Below are positions 48,505-59,400 of a stretch of 64,000 nt of DNA, piece by piece. Source of the stretch: Tenebrio molitor (Eukaryota > Arthropoda > Insecta > Coleoptera > Tenebrionidae); the NCBI RefSeq assembly GCF_963966145.1, contig NC_091052.1, positions 13,392,001-13,456,000 of the forward strand. Reading direction: 5' to 3'. The first letter of the stretch is position 1. Each line of letters starts with the position of its first letter. Made by a program: the position numbers and the translations under genes. Below the pieces are notes generated by a model. The model made no database searches. It was not told the origin of the DNA and was given only the letters and a program-made list of their open reading frames with translations.

Positions 48505-48658
48505 TACGATGTGGACTATTAAAGTCAGGGTCCGCGAGGTTCAAATTCGAAATGTGTTTCCAACGACTAATGTCCACGGGATTGGACGGCTGATCGCCGG
48601 TAATGTTGGGCAACACATGCGCAATGATTTTTTGCTGCTCGATTGAGGAATTAAACAC
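48338..48658 (-). pseudogene. BEL/Pao protease, continuation after frameshift
   Basis: A frame of 106 codons overlapping the end of the gag-protease frame. It carries LADPDFNSPHRIEMLLGGDV followed by YATLLRPGVLLG, a hallmark of the second half of the BEL/Pao protease (DUF1758-like). The continuation is in another frame from the first half, so a frameshift lies near 48642. Past PGVLLG (about 48440) the text no longer matches: this is the deletion junction with RNase H. Confidence 0.8.
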
Positions 48659-50196
48659 TCTGAGTATCCAGGAGAAATGGATTCCGCGCCTGGATTAATT
48701 CCCTTCACGTGCATCTTCGAAGGTGTGAACCGCAACCCTAAACGACGAAGACATTTCTGCGTTATGAAACTACCCTGACTACAATTATCTAAGATGACAC
48801 GGACGCGATGAAAATTGCCGTGCATATCTTTTACCTCGATGACCGCGGTTGCTAGTAGCACAATTTTGTTACTGATTGAACTGGTCAAGGTGGTTAATTG
48901 TGAGTTGGGTACGTTCGGCGCTGACGAATTTGTTTCGATCGAATTTGAACTGGAGGACTGCGAAGTTGTTGACGAATTTTGAGTCGAATTTTTGTTGAAA
49001 TGAAGCATAGTGTGATGCTTTTCCATGCAAGAGCGACACGACGATTTCGACGGACAAGATTTTGATTGGTGGGACGAACGAAGACAATTGATACAAAGGC
49101 GCCGTGACTTTACCACTTCGAACCGTTGGCGAGGTGTTTTTGACACAAAGTCCGGACATTTGTATATGTGGTGGTCTCCCGCACAAATGGAGCAATTTGT
49201 CGACGGCGACGACGAGTCGACGAGCAAAACCGATTTTGTTTTTGATTTGGAGTTGGGATTTGACGACGCGATAGTTGACGACGATTTTGAATTGCAATTT
49301 CCTAACGAATCAAGTACTCGGCACTGGCTTTCGACGAATTCGGCCAGCTGAGTATATTTCGGGACCTCGGCTGGTCCTAACGAGCGAATTTCGGCCTCAA
49401 ACTGTTTCCGCGTTTCGGGATCGAGTTTTTCGAGTAAAAGTTGTAGCCACATGAAATCCTCTAACGAATGCGATAAATTTAGGGCCAGCAAGGCTGAACG
49501 ATTTTCCGTGAATTTGTCGATTGTTTCACGTAGTCCCTGTGACGATTCTGATTTCAACTTGGGCAATGCCTGAATGTTGTTCCAATAATGATATGACAAC
49601 CTTCGTTTGTTCTCATATCGGTCGACAAGAGCCTTATACGCTATCGGATAGTTTTCTTCTGACAACGTTAAAGCCTTCACTAAGTTCAAGGGTTCCCCCG
49701 ACAAACAACTAAGTAGATATTGAAATTTTTCAATTTGTGCCACGTCTGCCCGAGAGTGAACCGCGTTATTAAAGAACTGGATAAAGGAACTCCACTCACT
49801 GAAGTTGCCATTAAAATTGCGTAACGACAATTTCGGCAGGCGCAAGTTTGACGATGACGAAGTGCTTCGATTTGTTTCTGTTGACGCTGGACGATCGATT
49901 TCGGGAAAATAATTGACATAAATGGCTTCGATTTCATCGAACGCTTCAAAAAATTCCCTGCGTATTTGTTCTTCCGCGGCGAAATCCGGTTCAGATTGGG
50001 CCGCGGTGTGTGCAAGAATTGCCGAGTGCACAGGTTCAAATTTCTCAAAAATCGATTGGGCGCGAGCGAACCGTCTTTTTAATAACGCACGTAAAGAAGG
50101 TTGTTCCTGCGAAGATTTCGCAACCTCCCAAATTTCAAACATTTGCGTCTTCAAACAATCCCGTTGGGCGCGATTCTCTTTTGCCTTTGCAGCCAT
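48541..50196 (-). pseudogene. BEL/Pao gag with zinc knuckles and protease start
   Basis: A 551-codon frame starting MAAKAKENRAQRDCLK. Residues about 119-265 match the conserved gag core (DUF1759-like: LPKLSLRNFNG, FSEWSSFIQFF, LSGEPLNLV). Zinc-binding clusters follow: Cys335-Cys347, the classical CX2CX4HX4C at Cys368-Cys381 (CINCLRSSHQSKSC), and a Cys/His group at 387-399. After a Ser/Asn-rich linker comes the aspartic protease with its catalytic Asp470 in ILDNCSQGSF. From about residue 518 the frame runs into nonsense because of the frameshift near 48642. Gag is otherwise uninterrupted, so the copy is fairly young. Confidence 0.9.
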
Positions 50197-51230
50197 TTTT
50201 GCTGGTCAATTCAATACCAAAATTGTGAGTTTTTGCGATAGAATGCGGTGTTTGCGAACGAACAAAAGAAAACAGGTACTTAGAATTGAACCGTAATAAA
50301 ATCGACGCCAGTGAGACGGACCTTTTCCGGCCAAACCCCAAGTTGTCGAACAGATGTTTGGAAAAACCAGGTAGTTTCCCAGAAAAATGTCGAATTTTAA
50401 CGCAACGCTTTCGAAACGAATAATTTTGTTTTGTTTGGTTTTGTTTTTAAATTGATTAAAACAATTGACGATAAATTTGTTAACTAGATGACGACGATAT
50501 GACTAAACAAACAAGGAGAAAAGAAAATAGTTGCACTGCGCTGGAGACAATGAAACGAATTTTGAAAATTTTGATTGACAATTTTAACAATGAAAAGCCA
50601 CAATTAAACGACCAATTATGACTAATCCGGCTCGAAGGACCAAAAAATGTGTGTCTCCAGGGCACTTAAGTCAGTTTTTGTTGACTTAAGCCTACCTAAG
50701 CGAAGAGCTTTGTTCGATTTTCTCCGTGATCCACAATTCGTTAAATCAAAATTGACTTACCTTTTTTGCGGACCGCGAAGAGACCATGGACCGATTGGCA
50801 TGGGTGGAATTCGACGATAATTTTGGACTTCGGTGCCACTTCAATTAAGTGGGTTTCACGACACGAGACGATGAGTCCGAAAACTAGGTGTGTTCACTCA
50901 GACGGTCAAATTCGAAGTCTCTTTCTTCCCAAAAATGTCCATCACCGGTAGGGGAGGTTTCGTCAACCCCGATTTTGCACGAAATTGTGAATCGGTTAAC
51001 GCGCAATAACCAGTGACAGAGGGTGCAACTATTTTCGAATTGTATTTTTAAAACTAAATTAAACTAGGCGCTAAAACTAAACGAACAAAACCAAACAAAA
51101 ATGAAAAGAACTAAAATTAACTATTTACAAAAGCCAACACTCTCCAACACAAAAAAAGTGAACTAATGAATTTTGCCACAATAAGGTGTCAGTTCCAGAC
51201 AAAATAAATAGCGGGAATCAGATTTCTAGT
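50197..51230 (-). other. retrotransposon leader / LTR-like sequence
   Basis: Upstream of gag on the minus strand is about 1 kb without frames, T-rich and C-poor, as in an LTR plus leader. A minus-strand TGTCTGGAACTGACACC near 51210 could be the LTR start, but no second LTR is present to prove it. A strong splice donor (AAAAG|GTAAGTC) reads leftward with GT at 50760-50759, and a plausible acceptor (TTGACCAG) lies just before the gag ATG. The 13 bases at 50648-50660 recur at 47798-47810, at the truncated 3' end. Confidence 0.5.
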
Positions 51231-51549
51231 CAAAACAATTATTTTATTGTTTCAGAGAATCAGATTTCTATCTCATTAGAACTTTCCGGATAAAACGGAG
51301 GCCAAGAGCCAACAATTCCGGATAAAACGGTGAAATTGAAAAACACTTTTGTTGCGGATAATGCGGAGTTCCGGATTACCGGGTTCCGGATAATCGAGCT
51401 TCTACTGTATTAATGAATAAAATGGTAGAGAAGGAAGTTAGAAAGAAGAAGCAGAAACAAGCCATATGAAAAGAAGTAAAGGTGAAGAAACTGCAGGATT
51501 TGTAACCACTACAGGAGGTCTACATTCAGATTGTATCGTGTTCATTTAA

Positions 51550-51858
51550 ATTTTTCGTAATTGTTCACTTTAACTACTTCTGGAATTTTCGCGTTTTTTC
51601 TGGCTAGACAGCCTCAGGGCGTCCTCCTAGATCGTTTCCCACCATTCAAACCTTGTGCAAATGAATTTTCCTTACCCTTTAGTTATACTAAGACATTGGC
51701 GCGACCTTGACGCGACTTTCAAACACAACAAGAGAAAAAAAGGCATTTGCACAAGGTATGAATGGTGAGAAACGATCTAGGAGGACGCCCTGGGGCTGTC
51801 TAGCCAGAAAAAACGCGAAAATTCCAGAAGTAGTTAAAGTAAACAATTACCAAATTTT
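51550..51858. mobile_element. young foldback element, about 114-base arms
   Basis: The left arm (51550-51663) and right arm (51744-51858) are inverted copies, only a handful of mismatches apart, e.g. GGCGTCCTCCTAGATCGTTT and TCTGGAATTTTCGCG. They are separated by an 80-base spacer with CGCGACCTTGACGCGACTTT. No coding frame. A half copy lies at 30854-30925. Sharp arms with high identity suggest recent formation. Confidence 0.8.
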
Positions 51859-52037
51859 TCCTCAAAAAGTGAGGTTAGATTTAAACAGCTGATCCGTGAT
51901 CTGTAATCCCTGGTGCGTTCACAATGGACTCTTCAACGCTAACTTTGAGGAGAAATTTAAATGAACGGCCGATACCTAGGAGGTTAAAAGCAAGACAGAT
52001 CTTCTGTGAAGAAAATTAAGTTATTTGTTAAATAAAG

Positions 52038-52453
52038 TATAGTCGTTTTCAATGACATCCGTGCTGTCAGTGTCATTTTTAATATGTTGTTGCAGATTGT
52101 ACATACACATTCATAACCAGTATTCAGAGTATAAGAAAATCCTAGTTAAAAAAATGTCAAACAAGAAATTGAGGTTATGGTAAAAGAATATTTTTATTTC
52201 GTGAAACATCAACAACAAAGAATAAAACTCAATCTTCAACATGGTGTAAAACATGGTTAAACTAAGTCATCCTCGGAATCTGAATCAGACTACATATTTG
52301 CTTAGCTTTGTCGGAAATCATAGATAATAATTTGAATTTGCCGCGTGAAGGTAAATTACCAAATCAGGAAATTCAAAATTACTAAACTGAAACAGTAAGT
52401 GATGCCAACATACTGTCATACTGACAGCACGGATGTCATTGAAAACGACTATA
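52038..52453. mobile_element. MITE with 34-bp inverted repeats
   Basis: TATAGTCGTTTTCAATGACA then TCCGTGCTGTCAGT at the left is repeated exactly, inverted, at the right end. The outermost TA could be the target-site duplication, as for Tc1/mariner and pogo groups. On the minus strand a short acidic stretch SDSDSEDDLV before a stop (about 52260-52292) may be the tail of a lost transposase, though a stop lies directly before it. The body is 416 bp, so non-autonomous. Confidence 0.75.
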
Positions 52454-55400
52454 GTAAAGCGGCAGAATTTTCTCAAACTGTGAAAATTAGACACGAAAGA
52501 AAAGAACTTAAAAAAGAGAAATTAAAAAAAAAAATCCAAAATAGAAAGATAAGTGGAAAAGGGAACAAAGGAAAAATCAAATAAAGACGATATGAATTTA
52601 TCCCAAAAAGGAAAGAAAACGATAATGTTTGTTGGGGCAAAACAAATCAATCAGCCACAACAAGACAGTTACGAGTATAAACAGGAGAAGAGAAAAAAAT
52701 AATGTCGAAAGAAATATTGTTAGACACCAAATGAAATGAAAACAATACATGAAAGAATCTGAATATTCTTCGAAAAGTGAAGAAACCGCATTAGATTTAT
52801 CGATTGCAACAGAATTAAATCGCACCGGATCGAACATCCTCGAAACATTCAAACATTCAAAAAACAACTTCATGTGAAATTCATGAACGTCTAAAACAGA
52901 CGCACCCTCAACTGTACCTAATTCCAAGGTGTTGACAGACGTTCAAAAGTTAATGGGGGAAGGGGTGTTCTCTGCGTACACAACCCGCAGTGAGTCAGCA
53001 TTAACACCACCAGAAACAACGTACCCACTCCCATAAAATCCCGCCGAATTTTTGTCGAATCTCCAACCGATCTGGAGCTTGCTCAAAATTCAATTCAAAG
53101 TTCGAGCGGTTACCCTTTAAGCTTTATTGTAGGAAGTGCACAGGCATTATGAAGGATTACGTGTTCCTCTAGTATTTCATACGCGTAACGCTCTGTTTCC
53201 GTTCGACATACAGCAGGTGTTAAGTACCGGGAAGGAATATGTGAAATATCTCACCCAGGTCTGCTTTATCTACGACCTGTGTACACAACGAGTTATGACA
53301 GAAAAGTAAAGTGCACCGATGCACTGAACTTCCGATAAGAGATAATTTTCAGATGAGTCAATGTGTACAGACCGTCTTGACACGAGGCAAACAAACATTT
53401 TCCTAAACCGATCCGAGTGTTAAATGATCCGTAAACCTGGTGGCTCTTTGATCTCTTGACGATTAAAAAATTAAGTTTATTTTTAACAGACCCTCGACTT
53501 AACGTCCGTTGTTGCCTGTTAAAACAGATGTAGTCTCGAGTGTTTACAAGTGGCGGAATTATTACGCCGCACCGGAGAACAAACACCGTCGCCGAATTAA
53601 CATCCAGATCCGACGGAGACGTTTTAAAACAAAGAAACTCGGCCCGTCGAACCGAAAGAAGTTCGATTATTGTCAATCCCGAAACACGGATCGGCTTTCT
53701 GTGCAGTTCGCTTTTATGAGGATAAAAAGTGTTCAAAGGCCAAAGCTTTATGGTTTGAATCAGCCGATCTAAAATTGGAACCACACAAGGATGAAGAATG
53801 TGGATAAAATGAAATTCTTTATTGTTATTGGTGCACTTTTGTATGTCTTGTAAGGCCGCCGCGGACCCGGGACCCTAATTAAAACGGCCACGGGAGTGCC
53901 GGTGGTCCTTAATTAAGACGTCAATTCTGAAAAACTATCGACTTTTTGGGGGGCCCCCACGATACGAAAACACATCGAGGATACCTGCAGCGATAAACCG
54001 GCCATGTTTCTTCGCATAACGAGATGCAAATATTCGGGGCCGCAACTTTATAGGTGTAATACAATACCCACGAATTAATAAATAAAAATACAAAAAATTA
54101 TATTCGACGTACAGTTAAATGTCAAAGTGCAGATAACGGACAAATCGCACAAATAGTGCAATAAATCACGCGACAATGCACCAGCTACAAAAATAATTTG
54201 ACGGGGCGACCATCATCGCCGCCATCCTCGACTCAACAATTATAAAATATTGTCATGAACACGTCCGTCCATTAATCAAATGTTAATTATCGCACGGCCA
54301 CAATTACCTCTCTCAACTTTGGCATATTTTAATAAGGGGGGTGACTGGCGACTCTTTAAAATAAAATTTCCCAACAAATTCATTAATCACCGAAGTGACG
54401 GGGCAACGTTTGCCAACAACTAATTTTCGAAATAACTTGCCCCGATGCGTCAATTATTATGCGACACAACACGAAATTGCGTTACGGTATTTTTAAATTC
54501 GATCCTCCTGGAAAGGGGGGCAAGAGCAAGGCGTAACATGTGTAGTACGAGGGCCTCCGCGGACCGGAACAGATTGGGTTTTTCTCTCCCTTTGCCGAAT
54601 TTGAATTAACTTCATAATGCGATTTCGCCATTATTCGGACACATGCCACCCTCTTTTTTCCGTCTTAATCGACACAATTAAATATTTGTTCGCGTGAGAA
54701 CAACAACTTGCCGCTTTACTATTGTCCGGAACAAGAAGAATTCTTCCGACTCGACTAGATAAAATTCTACGAGTTTTTAATTGCCTTCGAATTTCCGGAA
54801 ATTTGATATCTGAGCGTTTCACGATAAGATCGACCGATTGATTAACCGGAATAAGTGCATTATCGCCGCGCTATATTTAGAAATGATAAGCAGGTTTCTC
54901 ACAAGAAATACTATCTTGCTATCTGAAAAGGAAGTACAAAATAAGCACGTCTTGGGATAGTCTTTACCCTGCCTTAATTGTGAAATTTTTCCCCCGATTA
55001 TAACATCTACAAGAAGTCGACCAGACAAATAATAAATACTTGTCCAATGAGCACATTTAAAACACCCCAAAGCCGAGACAAAGTGAATTTTCTTTTTCGG
55101 TACTATCAAGCTAATCATAAATTGGGGTTAAAAACGTTGGCGTTTTGTATCTAGATTTCCGGGGCCCTAAATTGACGATGAGTTAATCCCATTACCTAAA
55201 ATGCAAGTGGAGTCACGAGATAAGATGCGAAGGGGAGAAGAGTACGTCGATTTTTATCTTCAGAAAATTCCTACATCACAAAGTAAACAATTACAAGTAT
55301 ACTCCGTGTTGTTTCTTTTCAGCGGGATCTAAATCATGAAACGGGATTGATTTTGATTTGTCTGGACATATGAGCAAACCGTGGACAGTTAGGGTGAAAA

Positions 55401-55689
55401 CCGAAGGGAGCCGGACCATTAGTAAACAAACCTAGCTTGCCAGACCCCTAACCTATTAATCAGACAAACCGCCATAATTTAAATTGGAGAGTTGCCGCAC
55501 CAGCGCCATCTCTGCTTCGTTCCGATTGGTCAGTTTCTACATGCAGTGGCAGAATCGCTGTGTACGACATACATCCGCGCGATCCTGTGATTGGTTGATT
55601 AATAAAATCTAGGCGGGGATTGTTATAATTTTTGAACGTGCCAAAAGGGACTTACGAATTTATAAAAGCAAATAACAACACAGATAAGT
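52454..55689. other. non-coding stretch, no gene recognised
   Basis: The first 0.5 kb is A-rich; the rest is mixed with CpG-containing parts. A minus-strand frame of 163 codons (53293-53784) carries no motif. Nothing specific is supported. Confidence 0.5.
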
Positions 55690-56400
55690 GATTTCTTTTT
55701 ATATTTGTTAGATGAGACAGAATACGGCATTGTGCACGTTGTGGATCAAGAGTTTCCAGTACCACATCAGGAATTACTTTTACATGAAGAGGAAAGGCTG
55801 ACAGACCAGATTAGCAAAGAACTCTAGGAGGAAAAGAAGAAAAAAATTGCAATCAATGCAATTGAAGATGAAGTTGAAGAACGTTCTTCTAGATTCTTCA
55901 AGTTTATACAAGTCACATAAAAAAAAATCCAAACACAAAATTTGCAACAGATCAATGGTCAAAAAAAGAGGAGCTCTGAGAACAGATCTATTATGCATTT
56001 GGTGATAAAGTAGAAGAATTTTTCTTCGCAATTCTCTCAAAGTTCTTATAAACGGGCAGGAATCATTCCATATATGTAATATGTACACAGAAGAATGACT
56101 CCATAAACCTTAGAAGATGTGGATAAAGGAAGAACAGCCGTAGGAATGGATTTACTCTTCCTTAAGCAACTTTGACGTAGTTTTCCTTGCTTCATAACTC
56201 GAAATTTGTTTACAGATATGTAGAGACAAACCAGTGGTTCCCCACTGACGCGACAAACAGAAGATTAATGAAACAGTACAAAAATACTCCATCATCTATG
56301 GCAGAAAGTCTGTGGATAATGGGAGTTAGTCAAGAGACAATTTCTTGTTATTTGAAGACCAAAGCATCAAGTTTTTTGCTTCTGCAGTTCAGGTCATGAT
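55690..56400 (+). pseudogene. unrecognised decayed coding-like segment
   Basis: After a good-looking acceptor (TTTCTTTTTATATTTGTTAG, ending 55710) a frame stays open for about 38 codons, including DETEYGIVHVVDQEFPVPH, to a stop near 55827, then continues past the stop with Glu/Lys-rich text. A second frame at 56187-56399 has 70 codons. Part of the segment (about 55994-56060) is related to 15840-15950. This may be a relic of a repeated protein-coding element; the family is unknown. Confidence 0.25.
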
Positions 56401-59400
56401 ATCGAAGTGTCAACAAGAACATCACTCATAAAGTGAACAGATATTTAAAAAAGATCACATAGAGATCATGTCCGGAAGCTTCTCGAGAAGATCAAGGGTG
56501 GATCTTTCACCTACTTCTATCAGAGTCTTAGGAATCTTACGATAACTCTCGAGAGAAGGAATCAAAACCTATAAGGATCTTCTCAGATCAGATAAGGATC
56601 GTGTCAGATATTTCAGTGGATGGTACCCTTCAAGTCAAGAAAAAACAAAGAAGCCGTTAGCAAATCTTAATGTTCCGTGCAACAACAAGACAAACCATTT
56701 AACTTCTCCAGTGTCATGAGATATGTCTCTTTTAAGTAAGAATGCGGTACCTTCGGAGTACCTGAATCCTGAAGAGAACCCAAGCGTGTAGGAAATATCC
56801 AATATCCGGTTCTTCCGTCTATGTAGGAACTTGATGAGTTCGACTAATCACCAGTTTAGTACTTTTTTGTTCATAAATACGAATATCTATGTAGTTCTGC
56901 AGGCATTTTACAGATCTAAACATCCAGACACAGTGGTAAAATGTTTTCTAACCGCAATTGGCCAAATATAGAAGAAAAATGGTGAGTTTGTGGTACTTCA
57001 GATGTTCCAGTACCGGTCGGTACTACTCGCGATCGTCAGATTTATGGTCAATTTGACATTTAAATGAAACAATCGATCATTAACCAGCGCATAGTGTTCC
57101 TCATGATATTTTTTTGATAGTACCGCGATGAGATCGGCGTACCTAACACGAATTCTGCAATTTCCTACGGTCGAACTAAATCCAACTATTACCCAGCCGA
57201 CTCGTCCCAGCATTAATTGTAATTTATGATAGCTTTTGGGCATTGGCCGTCAACAGAACTATTCTTGAATGGCGGACAAAAAACGTGGAGTCTATCCGAG
57301 GAGCATACCATTCCGATTCGCGTACCAACAAAAACGACCAAGATATATATCATTGTTCGTGGAAGCAGTGATGAATAGGGGAGACCTGCACTTATTCGTA
57401 CGACTTTGAGAACGTCCATTTCGGTCGGTCGGACGGACAACGAAACACCACAATACGACTAAACGGCCATTAAATAATATCGTCGAGATAAGACGGGTTA
57501 GGTAAGCGTGCCCTAATGAAAGCAAAAAGAACGATCGCAACGCCCGGAATTACAAATAGGACGCGGTGCGGTTTCAACCCGTCGGAATTTATGTTTGGAA
57601 GTTGCAAGGAGGTGGTTCGATATTTCAAAATTAGTGCGAGGACGGCTTAAAAGTGTAAGTACACGACCTTCATTAATCCTGAAAAATGCGTCGGCTGAAT
57701 TTGTTTTATTTTTCTTTGGGAGCCGTGCAAATTGACGCAAACAGAAGCGGAAATTCAACCGTTGCGTACCGGACCACGAATAATTAATAAAATTTTCGAG
57801 TGACAGTTTTGACAAATTTTCAAACGGAAATAATTGATTTGCCACTTGCACAATGGAAATTGTTAAAAATATTTCGAGTTTTAATGAAAATTCGCGTGAA
57901 AGGGCGGCTATTCCGGACGTGAATTATTGAGGGCCTCGTAATTTATTGAAAACTATTACATTCTCCCCACGAAGTTGTTTTTGTATTTTCATGAAAAAAA
58001 AAAAAATGTTTGGATGCTAAAAATCGCTTAGAATTTGAATAACATGAACTGTGTGCATAATGGATATTTTCGATAAACATATCCGACCATGCATTACAAT
58101 AATGCGATATATAGCGTTACACAATAAATTCATTTTCCTTGCTGGCACTTAAACGGGAAATTGAACTACGTCGCCGTTATCAAATTTTCATAAACTAAAT
58201 TTATATCAGGTGAGTAATCAATATGCAACAAAACTTTCGACTCGAACATCACCTGGCACCACGAAAAACCGGAGCACTCGGCTCCATCTTGATGCAGATT
58301 TAGACGTTTCCATGTATAAATAAATATTTAAACGAGCCGGCTCCGGTTAAAAGTCCGACTCTTTGCGGCGTCCATGAAATAATTAGGACATTCGGATGCG
58401 CCACTTCCGGGACACTCCGGACCCGCGTCGGAAGATGTAAAACGAGTCGTCCTTCGATGGATCGGATCGATCAATTTTCAATTATTTAGCCGACGAAAAT
58501 AGTCACGAATCAAACCAAATACGTTATCGTTTGGGCAAATTGTAATGTAAACAACAGAATTAATGTTTAATTTAACTTTATCGTTCGGGGATAGTCGAAG
58601 AAAACGAAAATACCGACGACTCGCTCTTTATTTGCTGTCACAAATAGAAATACACGCGGCGCCGAGATTTATTTTTTCCGGGGGTACTGAGGAGGCGACT
58701 CGGCCGCAGAAACACGTAGAGAAACTGTGAAACAATAACGGAGCCGCGAGATAAACCGGATAACGAAAAAAATCACACACTGTGTTTGCAAACACTCATT
58801 GTCTGAGTATCTCCATGGGAAACTCCACTTTTTGAGACTTGAACGATAAAAAAGAAATTATCACAAAACAAATTAAAACAAAGGTCTCGTGAATCCAGCA
58901 CGTTTCAATATTTTATTAGACTGAGCGTTTCCGGCAGTTTCAAATTACTTCAATGGATTGAGGTGTTTTTATGGCTATTAGGAACGAAAAAGGGCAAACA
59001 CATAAAATTTTTATCATTATTACCTCACTGTTTGCCATGACTAAATTTTTCGGACTCGACTTTAATTAGTTTTTGCTTTTTTCTACTTTTGAGATTTTTT
59101 TACTTTTTACGAATACGAATGTACGAAATGTACGTGAAATTTTTATTGTAACACCACAGCTGTCACACGAACAGATGTGAAGTATCAAGGGAACCTGTCA
59201 AGCGCACAGTTTGTAAAGGAAGTCATCGGTAACATATTTTTTGAACAGGATAAAACCGTTTTCTTTTGAACAAAGGCATTGCAAAAGGGGGGCACGGCAT
59301 CGAGGCCGGATTTACTTATCATTGCGGATACTTCTGGGCTTGTTAGTTGTTAAAAAAGCGCTACAATAGTGGAAATTATTTACAAAGTGAAGGATTTTGT

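Larger units (their letters stand above)
47575..51407 (-). mobile_element. pogo/Tigger-like element enclosing a BEL/Pao fragment
   Basis: The left end CAGTAGAAGCTCGATTATCC then GGAAC is repeated exactly, inverted, at the right end (25 bases), and TA lies immediately outside both ends (47573-47574 and 51408-51409). Further TCCGGATAA blocks recur inside both ends (five or more), as sub-terminal repeats. CAGT(A/R)...CTCGATTA-type ends with TA duplication are typical of pogo/Tigger elements. A poly-A signal (AATAAA on the minus strand, near 47685) and a short frame end lie at the left. No pogo transposase domain is recognisable; the interior is mostly retrotransposon sequence on the minus strand. 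Either the retrotransposon inserted into a pogo element or the pogo ends captured it. Confidence 0.7.

Noticed and set aside
48869..49351. Frames of 108-142 codons on both strands inside the gag region
   Set aside because: These are shadows of the gag frame, which carries the zinc knuckles and the conserved core.
53293..53784. 163-codon minus-strand frame
   Set aside because: Amino-acid text shows no domain, no signal peptide and no splice sites of note. The overlapping plus-strand frame is also open.
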